From positions 124,001 to 188,000 of the forward strand of contig JAEUJM010000040.1 of assembly GCA_016794585.1 (NCBI GenBank): 64,000 bases of DNA, given 5' to 3'. Below are positions 58,773 through 64,000 of the stretch, one piece after another; position 1 is the first letter of the stretch; every line of letters begins with the position of its first letter. Under the pieces are notes generated by a model, which saw nothing but the letters and a program-made list of their open reading frames with translations, made no database searches and was not told the DNA's origin. The stretch comes from Acidimicrobiales bacterium. Lineage in GTDB: Bacteria > Actinomycetota > Acidimicrobiia > Acidimicrobiales > DATDAH01. A program made the translations under genes and the position numbers.

Positions 58773-59759
58773 ATGGCGGTCCGCTACCTGATCACCGGCG
58801 GGTCCGGCTTCATCGGCTCCCACCTCACCGACGCGCTGCTGGCGCGGGGCGACGAGGTCACCGTCCTCGACGACCTCTCGACGGGGCGCCTCGAGAACCT
58901 CGCCAGCGCCATGGCCTCGGAGCGCTTCACCTTCGTCCAGGGCTCGGTGCTCGACGAGCTGGCCGTCGACAAGGTGGTGGCCGACTGCGACGTCGTCGTG
59001 CACCTCGCCGCCGCGGTCGGCGTCAAGCTCATCGTCGAGCAGCGCCTCAGCTCGCTGGTCACCAACATCCGGGGCTCCGAGAACATGATCGAGGCCGCCC
59101 ACCGGTACCGCCGCAAGATCCTGCTGGCGAGCACCTCGGAGATCTACGGCAAGAACCCCGCGAGCCCGCTGGCGGAGACCTCCGACTCCGTGCTGGGGTC
59201 CCCCACCGTCGCCCGCTGGGCCTACAGCACCGCCAAGGCCGTCGACGAGATCCTCGCCTACGCCTACCACGAGGAGCGGGGCCTGCCCACCGTCGTGGTC
59301 CGCCTCTTCAACACCGTCGGGCCACGCCAGAGCCCGGCCTACGGCATGGTCATCCCCCGCCTGGTGCGCCAGGCGCTCGCCGGCGACCCGCTCACCGTCT
59401 ACGGCGACGGCACCCAGACCCGCTGCTTCTGCCACGTGGCCGACGTCGTGGCGGCACTCGTCGCCCTGCTCGACCGCGACGACAGCGTCGGTGAGGTCTT
59501 CAACGTGGGATCCACCGAGGAGATCTCGATGGCCGGCCTGGCCGAGCGCATCATCGCCGCCTGCGACAGCCCCTCGACGATCTCGCTGGTGCCCTACGAC
59601 CAGGCGTACGAGCGGGGCTTCGAGGACATGGCGCGACGCGTGCCCGACACCGCCAAGCTGCACGCCCACTGCGGGTGGGAGGCCCGACACACCCTCGCGG
59701 ACATCCTGCGCGAGATGATCGACGAGGCCGCCCTCGAGGTGGTGCCCGACCGGGGATGA
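58773..59759 (+). CDS. NAD-dependent nucleotide-sugar epimerase/dehydratase
   Basis: 328 residues. The extended SDR landmarks are ITGGSGFIGSHL, LDDLSTGRLENLA, VHLAAAVGVKLIVE, ASTSEIYGKN and the catalytic Y-x3-K in WAYSTAKAVDE; RLFNTVGPRQ and CFCHVADVVAAL follow. It resembles UDP-glucuronate decarboxylase or UDP-glucose 4-epimerase-like enzymes; the exact reaction is not readable. ATGA overlap couples it to the next gene. Confidence 0.92.
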   Translation: MAVRYLITGGSGFIGSHLTDALLARGDEVTVLDDLSTGRLENLASAMASERFTFVQGSVLDELAVDKVVADCDVVVHLAAAVGVKLIVEQRLSSLVTNIRGSENMIEAAHRYRRKILLASTSEIYGKNPASPLAETSDSVLGSPTVARWAYSTAKAVDEILAYAYHEERGLPTVVVRLFNTVGPRQSPAYGMVIPRLVRQALAGDPLTVYGDGTQTRCFCHVADVVAALVALLDRDDSVGEVFNVGSTEEISMAGLAERIIAACDSPSTISLVPYDQAYERGFEDMARRVPDTAKLHAHCGWEARHTLADILREMIDEAALEVVPDRG

Positions 59760-61156
59760 GGGCCGCCGTCCTCGTCGCCGACGGCGTCAGCGCCCGCAAC
59801 TTCCTGCTCGGACGGTTCGGTCCGGCCCTCGCCCGCCACGGGACGTGGGTGGCCGTGCACGGGCTGCGCGACGGCTTCGTCGAGTCGCAGGTGGCCCCCG
59901 AGGGTCGACCCGACGCCGAGTACCCACTGGGCACCTACGACGAGACCGCACTCGCCTCCCTGCTGCGCTACACGCTCCTCTACGGGCAGATGGAGTGGTC
60001 GGACACCGAGTCGATGCGCCACAACCTCCGTCAGCCCGTCACCGGATCGCGGCGCCGCCGGGCGCTGCACCGCACCGCCCGGCTGGGCGGGCGCGCCATG
60101 GCCGGGCCCCGACGCCTGGCCTGGGTCGACCGGGCGCACACCGCGGCCGTGGGCCGGCGCCCCGAGGTCGCTCGCCACCGGGCGCAGCTCGCGGCGGCCG
60201 CCCCCGACGTGCTCTTCTGCACCCACCAGCGGCCCCCGACGGTCGTCCCCCCGGTGCTCGCCGCCCGAGCGCTCGGCATCCCCACCGCCACCTTCATCTT
60301 CTCGTGGGACAACCTCTCGTCGAAGGGACGCATCGCGGCACCCTTCGACCACTACCTGGTGTGGAGCGAGCACATGGCCGCCGAGCTCTGCCACTACTAC
60401 CCGGAGATCCCCCGGGACCGGGTGCACGTGGTGGGCACGCCCCAGTTCGACCCCTACGACGAGGAAGGTCGGCTCTGGACGCGTGCCGAGCTGTGCGCCC
60501 GGCTCGGCCTCGACCCTGCTCGCCCGGTGCTGTGCTTCTCGGGGGGCGATGCCGGCAACAGCCCGGACGACCCCGGTCACGTCCGGGTGCTCCTCGACCT
60601 GGTCCGGAGCGGGGCCATCCGCGGCGACGCCCAGGTGGTCGTGCGCCCGGCGCCCGTCGACGACGGTGCCCGCTACGCGGGGGTGCGGGCCGACTTCCCC
60701 GAGCTGTGCTGGGCGCCCCCTCTGTGGGACCGGCCCTCCGGGGCGGACTGGTCCGAAGCCCTGCCGACGGACGCCGACGTCGACCTGCTCGCCAACCTGA
60801 CCCACCACGCCGACGTCAACGTGAACCTGGCCTCGACCATGACCCTCGACTTCGGCCTCCACGGCCGGCCGGTGGTGAACGTGGCCTTCGACGTCACCGA
60901 CCCCCCGCCGTTCGGCCTGCCCATCTGGGACCACTACTACCGCTTCGACCACTACCGACCCGTGGTCGAACTGGGCGCGGCACGCTTCGCCCGCTCCCCC
61001 ACCGAGCTGGCCGAGCACGTCAACGCCTACCTGGCCGACCCGACCCTCGACGCCGAAGGTCGCGAGGCGCTGGCCCGCCTCGAGGTCGGGGTGCCGGTGG
61101 GCCGATCGAGCGCCACCATCGCGGAGGTCCTCGCCACCATCGCCACCGGCGGGTGA
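59756..61156 (+). CDS. GT-B-like surface-carbohydrate transferase (family uncertain)
   Basis: 466 residues from ATG 59756 (ATGA overlap). FIFSWDNLSSKGRIAAPFDHYLVWSEHMAAEL, shown here only in part, resembles the middle of GT-B proteins of the CDP-glycerol glycerophosphotransferase and surface-carbohydrate groups (SWDNLSSKGR; HYLVWSEHMA). A late LASTMTLDFGLHGRPVVNVAFD would bind the donor. No membrane segment is seen. It may transfer a sugar or a polyol phosphate. I am confident that it is a glycan transferase, but not of its donor. Confidence 0.75.
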   Translation: MRAAVLVADGVSARNFLLGRFGPALARHGTWVAVHGLRDGFVESQVAPEGRPDAEYPLGTYDETALASLLRYTLLYGQMEWSDTESMRHNLRQPVTGSRRRRALHRTARLGGRAMAGPRRLAWVDRAHTAAVGRRPEVARHRAQLAAAAPDVLFCTHQRPPTVVPPVLAARALGIPTATFIFSWDNLSSKGRIAAPFDHYLVWSEHMAAELCHYYPEIPRDRVHVVGTPQFDPYDEEGRLWTRAELCARLGLDPARPVLCFSGGDAGNSPDDPGHVRVLLDLVRSGAIRGDAQVVVRPAPVDDGARYAGVRADFPELCWAPPLWDRPSGADWSEALPTDADVDLLANLTHHADVNVNLASTMTLDFGLHGRPVVNVAFDVTDPPPFGLPIWDHYYRFDHYRPVVELGAARFARSPTELAEHVNAYLADPTLDAEGREALARLEVGVPVGRSSATIAEVLATIATGG

Positions 61157-61169
61157 CGCCGGCTCGACT

Positions 61170-61916
61170 TCAGACGGCCCGGGCCACGAGCAGCAGGTCG
61201 TCGGCCCTTGCGGGCGGCAGCGCCCGGGTCCCGCACCAGGCGTCGAGCCGCCAGAGCGCCGGCAGCGCGATCACGTAGCGGTAGGCCCGCTCGACGCGCG
61301 GATGGCCCGGGAACCAACCCAGACCCTCGACCACCTCGACCTGGAAGCCGCCGGCGCCGGTCACGGCCGAGCGCAGCGACGCCTCGGTGAAGTGTTGGAA
61401 GTGCTTGTCGGGCACGCGGCGGTTGGTGGTGGGGGTGGTGATCACGAGCGTGCCGCCCGGGCGCAGGACGCGTCGCAGCTCGGCCACGAAGGCGCCGACC
61501 TCGTCAGGAGGCACGTGCTCGATGACCTCGCGGGCGACGACGAGGTCGAAGGCGCCATCCTCGGAAGCGAGCGCCTCCCCGTCCTGCACCTCGAATTGCA
61601 GGTCCGGCGCCATGAGCCGGGCGAACGCGATGGCCCGCTCCGAGAAGTCGACGCCCGTCCAGGTGAAGGCGGGACCGAGGCGGACCGCCAGTTCGTGGGT
61701 GCCCCGTCCGTCCCCGCAACCCACGTCGAGGGCGGTGCCGCCCTCGACGCCGCGCTCACGGATCAACGAGGCGAGCCGGTCGGACTTGTGGAGGTAGTTG
61801 TGCAGCCCGTGCTTTCGCAGGATCCAGTGGTGCGGGAGGCGGTACTCCTCCTCCTGGAGGGCCCGACGCCGCTCGGCGTCGTCGTCCACGTCGCCGGGAG
61901 CCGCGCCGTTCGTCAC
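61170..61916 (-). CDS. Class I SAM-dependent methyltransferase
   Basis: 248 residues from GTG 61916; GTG 61937 is an alternative and the true start is uncertain. Motif I is ALDVGCGDGRGTHELA, followed by WTGVDFSERAIAFA, VAREVIEHVPPDE and LRPGGTLVITTPT. The C-terminal part (PRVERAYRYVIAL) may pack on the membrane. Acceptor unknown. It is convergent with the GT-B-like gene (13-bp gap) and divergent from the GT2 gene. Confidence 0.85.
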   Translation of the reverse strand: MTNGAAPGDVDDDAERRRALQEEEYRLPHHWILRKHGLHNYLHKSDRLASLIRERGVEGGTALDVGCGDGRGTHELAVRLGPAFTWTGVDFSERAIAFARLMAPDLQFEVQDGEALASEDGAFDLVVAREVIEHVPPDEVGAFVAELRRVLRPGGTLVITTPTTNRRVPDKHFQHFTEASLRSAVTGAGGFQVEVVEGLGWFPGHPRVERAYRYVIALPALWRLDAWCGTRALPPARADDLLLVARAV

Positions 61917-61971
61917 CTCCCCAGCCTGCCGCGTCACCGCCGAACCGTCGAACCACCCCGTGCCCCGGGCG

Positions 61972-61977
61972 TACGCT
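61972..61977 (+). promoter_or_regulatory. Possible -10 of the ExoA-like GT2 gene
   Basis: TACGCT followed by 9 nt and ATG 61987, no Shine-Dalgarno. Same layout as at the aminotransferase and kinase genes. Confidence 0.4.
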
Positions 61978-61986
61978 GCGGTCGCC

Positions 61987-62985
61987 ATGGCCGCCCCGCC
62001 CCCGACGTTCACGGTGATCATGCCCATCCGCAACGAGGCGGGGCGCATCGCCGGCACCCTCGCCTCGGTGCTCGACCAGGACGTGGATCCCGAGCGCATG
62101 GAGGTGCTCGTCGTCGACGGGTGCTCGCAGGACGAGACCCGAGCGGTCGTGGCCGCCACCGCCGCCGGCGATCCACGCGTCCGGGTGCTCGACAACCCCG
62201 AAGGCATCGTGCCCACGGCCATGAACCGGGGCCTGGCCGAGGCCCGGGGCGACATGGTCGTGCGGGTCGACGGCCATTGCGCCTTGCCCCGTGACTACCT
62301 GCGCCGCTGCGAGGAGCTGTTGGCCGAGACCGGGGCCGACTGCGTGGGCGGCATGATCGAGAGCCTGCCCAGCGGCGACGGCGTGGTGGCCCGGGCCATC
62401 GCCCTCGCCATGGCCTCCCGCTTCGGCACGGGGGCCGGGTTCCGCGTCGGTGCGGCCGAGCCCGGCCCGGTCGACACCCTCGCCTTCGGCGCCTACCGGC
62501 GGGAGGTGTTCGACCGCATCGGGACCTTCGACGAGGAGCTCGTGCGCAACCAGGACGACGAGCTGAACCTCCGCCTCACCCGGGCCGGCGGCGTCATCTG
62601 GATGGACCCGTCGTTGCGCTCGCGGTACTGGACCCGCGCCGACCTGCGGTCCTTGTGGCGCCAGTACTTCCAGTACGGCGTGTTCAAGGTGCGGGTGGCC
62701 CAGAAGCACCGCGGGGTCGCCTCCTGGCGCCATCTGGCGCCGCTGGCCCTGGTCCTGGGCCTCGGGGGCGGCGCCGGGCTGGCTCTGGTCACCCGCCGAC
62801 GGTGGCCCCTCCTGCTCGTCGCCGGCCCCTACGCCGGGGCCACCCTCGCCGCCGCGGTGGTCACCGGCCGCGACGACCCGCCCACCGTGGCCGTGCTGCC
62901 GGCGTGCTTCGCCTGTCTCCAGCTCTCCTACGGGACGGGATGGCTGGCCGGGTTGTGGCGGTGGCGGGGCCGCTGGCGCGACTAG
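61987..62985 (+). CDS. GT2 glycosyltransferase, ExoA-like
   Basis: 332 residues. Landmarks: VIMPIRNEAGRIAGTLASVL, VLVVDGCSQDETRAVV, VRVDGHCALPRDYL (DG-H in the metal site region) and NQDDELNLRLTRAGG (acceptor/base motif ED variant). SRYWTRADLRSLWRQYFQYG and three C-terminal hydrophobic segments match succinoglycan ExoA-type transferases that sit at the membrane. Its stop TAG lies in a 16-bp tandem repeat. Confidence 0.92.
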   Translation: MAAPPPTFTVIMPIRNEAGRIAGTLASVLDQDVDPERMEVLVVDGCSQDETRAVVAATAAGDPRVRVLDNPEGIVPTAMNRGLAEARGDMVVRVDGHCALPRDYLRRCEELLAETGADCVGGMIESLPSGDGVVARAIALAMASRFGTGAGFRVGAAEPGPVDTLAFGAYRREVFDRIGTFDEELVRNQDDELNLRLTRAGGVIWMDPSLRSRYWTRADLRSLWRQYFQYGVFKVRVAQKHRGVASWRHLAPLALVLGLGGGAGLALVTRRRWPLLLVAGPYAGATLAAAVVTGRDDPPTVAVLPACFACLQLSYGTGWLAGLWRWRGRWRD

Positions 62986-63007
62986 CGGCGAGCGCGACTA
63001 GCGGCGA
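62976..63007 (+). repeat. 16-bp tandem duplication across a stop codon
   Basis: Two perfect copies of a 16-nt unit (62976-62991 and 62992-63007), plus a 5-nt partial third. The first copy contains the GT2 stop TAG; the second repeats it after the gene. It is probably a slippage product with no coding effect. Confidence 0.85.
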
Positions 63008-63014
63008 GCGCGGA

Positions 63015-64000
63015 TCAGGCCTCGTCGCCGGCGACGAGCGACACGACGGGGCGGAACTTCCCGCTGGGGCCCCGTTCGATGGCGTCGGCGCGTTCGACCC
63101 GGACCTCGACGCCCGGCAGACGGTCGCGCAGGCGGGACGCGATGGTCGCCTCGGCGGCGGCGTCGTAGCCTTCGCCCGCCACGACGCTCGCCACCACGAG
63201 GTCGACGCGCTCCTGCACCAGTTGCGCCTCGACCACGGGCAGACCGTAGAAGACGGGGTTGAACCAGAACTGGCGTCCGCCGTCGGGGGTGGCGATGAGG
63301 TCCTGGGTGCGGCCCTCGACCGGTGGCAGCACCGGCAGTGCCCGGCCGCAGGCGCAACCGGCGCCCCACACCGGGGCCCGGCCCCGGTCACCGTTGGCGT
63401 AGCGCACGAACGCCGTGGTGTCGTTGGTGAGGCCGGTGAGCACGAACCGGCCCGACCCGCCCTCGGGCGCGGGGGCGTCGGCGTCGTCGACGACCTCGAC
63501 GACGCCGCAGTCCGGCCACAGGTGCAGCGTGCCCGCCTCGCACTCGCTGGCGCCCGCCGCCATCTCGGCCATCCCGTAGGTCTCCCGGACCGGACAGCCG
63601 AAGGCCTCCTCGATGAGGGCCCGCTGTCCCGCCGAGACCGGCTCGGCGTTGGCGATGACCACCCGGGGGCCGGTCATCCGGAGTCCGGCGTCGAGGGCCA
63701 GGCGGGCCAGGAAGGCCGCCGCCGACGGGTAGACCACGAGGTGGGTGGGAGCGAAGCGCGCGAGCGCCGTGACGTACTCCCCGACCGTCGTCGGCGTCAG
63801 GTTGTGGGTCGACAGGTAGAGCTGGTGCAGGCCCCGGTTGTGCACCCAGTAGGGCGGACGGTCCCGTCCGGGCGGGACCACGAGCTGCCCCCCGAGGATG
63901 GCCCAGCGGTCGTGACGGCTGACGCCGTGCCAGCGGCGGGTGCGGGCCTCGTGCAGGGCGAAGAACGCCCGGAGGTCTCCACGGGAGGTCCAGATCGACA
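63015..64000 (-). CDS. CapK/PaaK-like adenylate-forming enzyme (C-terminal part, runs off window)
   Basis: At least 327 residues; the frame is open through position 64000, so the N-terminus is missing. Visible: RTRRWHGVSRHDRWAILGG, HQLYLSTHNLTP, VVIANAEPVSAGQR, RETYGMAEMAAGASEC (adenylation motif), YANGDRG and the C-terminal GPSGKFRPVVSLV with the late lysine. This is the phenylacetate-CoA ligase-like branch of adenylate-forming enzymes that includes CapK of capsule loci and coenzyme F390 synthetase. It would activate a carboxylic acid as an adenylate, possibly for acylation of the glycan. No carrier protein gene is next to it in the window. Confidence 0.88.
   Translation of the reverse strand, partial: SIWTSRGDLRAFFALHEARTRRWHGVSRHDRWAILGGQLVVPPGRDRPPYWVHNRGLHQLYLSTHNLTPTTVGEYVTALARFAPTHLVVYPSAAAFLARLALDAGLRMTGPRVVIANAEPVSAGQRALIEEAFGCPVRETYGMAEMAAGASECEAGTLHLWPDCGVVEVVDDADAPAPEGGSGRFVLTGLTNDTTAFVRYANGDRGRAPVWGAGCACGRALPVLPPVEGRTQDLIATPDGGRQFWFNPVFYGLPVVEAQLVQERVDLVVASVVAGEGYDAAAEATIASRLRDRLPGVEVRVERADAIERGPSGKFRPVVSLVAGDEA

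Noticed and set aside
1-64000. Looked for tRNA, rRNA, CRISPR arrays, insertion sequences, attachment sites and riboswitches.
   Set aside because: None was seen. There are no transposase genes, no regularly spaced repeats, and no intergenic space over 300 bp that could hold larger elements.

Overview
This is a very GC-rich stretch with strong G/C third-position bias, frequent GTG and occasional TTG starts, and no tRNA, rRNA, CRISPR array or insertion sequence that I can see. Many operon-first genes have a TANNNT hexamer only 6-10 nt before the start codon, the leaderless layout common in Actinomycetota. Together with a KshA-like Rieske oxygenase and paired amidohydrolase_2 genes, this suggests an actinobacterium, possibly of the Acidimicrobiia (inference only). 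The window is almost entirely a surface-glycan biosynthesis and export locus, with a small catabolic-looking block and a natural-product-like block at its left end.

Left end (1-13.2 kb). A leftward unit carries two amidohydrolase_2 genes, a NeuD/PglD-type sugar O/N-acyltransferase and the N-terminus of an NAD-dependent epimerase. It is divergent from a Rieske oxygenase and a methyltransferase. Next come a leftward pair (an adenylation-carrier-thioesterase NRPS module followed by a radical SAM protein with an N-terminal SPASM-like cysteine cluster) and a divergent NodU/CmcH-type carbamoyltransferase with a 55-residue DUF5989-type membrane protein. A strong bidirectional hairpin terminator separates these from a leftward PhyH-family dioxygenase carrying a zinc ribbon.

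Centre-left (13.3-32.9 kb). A leftward operon of 15 genes, mostly joined by 4-bp start/stop overlaps, runs: methyltransferase, bi-domain oxidoreductase, eleven consecutive paralogous GT4-like glycosyltransferases, asparagine synthetase-like amidotransferase, and a PhyH-AspH double dioxygenase fusion. The glycosyltransferase array is the most striking feature. It looks like a tandem expansion that has kept a recent 50-bp identity between two neighbours and has produced three members with eroded donor-site motifs.

Centre-right (32.9-56.8 kb). UDP-GlcNAc 2-epimerase, DegT aminotransferase and a membrane-bound NDP-sugar 4,6-dehydratase precede a rightward 15-gene operon: Wzc-like tyrosine autokinase, AsnB-like, Wzy/WaaL-like, NeuB, Wzm, NeuC, NeuA, AsnB-like, GT, Wzt, GT4, FkbM methyltransferase, GT4, a GT2-PhyH fusion and a GT39-like integral membrane glycosyltransferase. 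The nonulosonic-acid genes (NeuC-NeuB-NeuA) together with the 4,6-dehydratase, aminotransferase and NeuD-like acetyltransferase are compatible with a legionaminic-type acid as well as plain sialic acid. Wzm/Wzt would export the glycan.

Right end (56.7-64 kb). Methyltransferase, membrane-anchored GT2, NDP-sugar epimerase, GT-B-like transferase, methyltransferase, ExoA-like GT2 and a truncated CapK/PaaK-like adenylating enzyme. Overall, the genes would build a long, heteropolymeric, heavily decorated (methylated, hydroxylated, amidated, carbamoylated, acidic) cell-surface polysaccharide. The functional links are inference from gene families and gene order.
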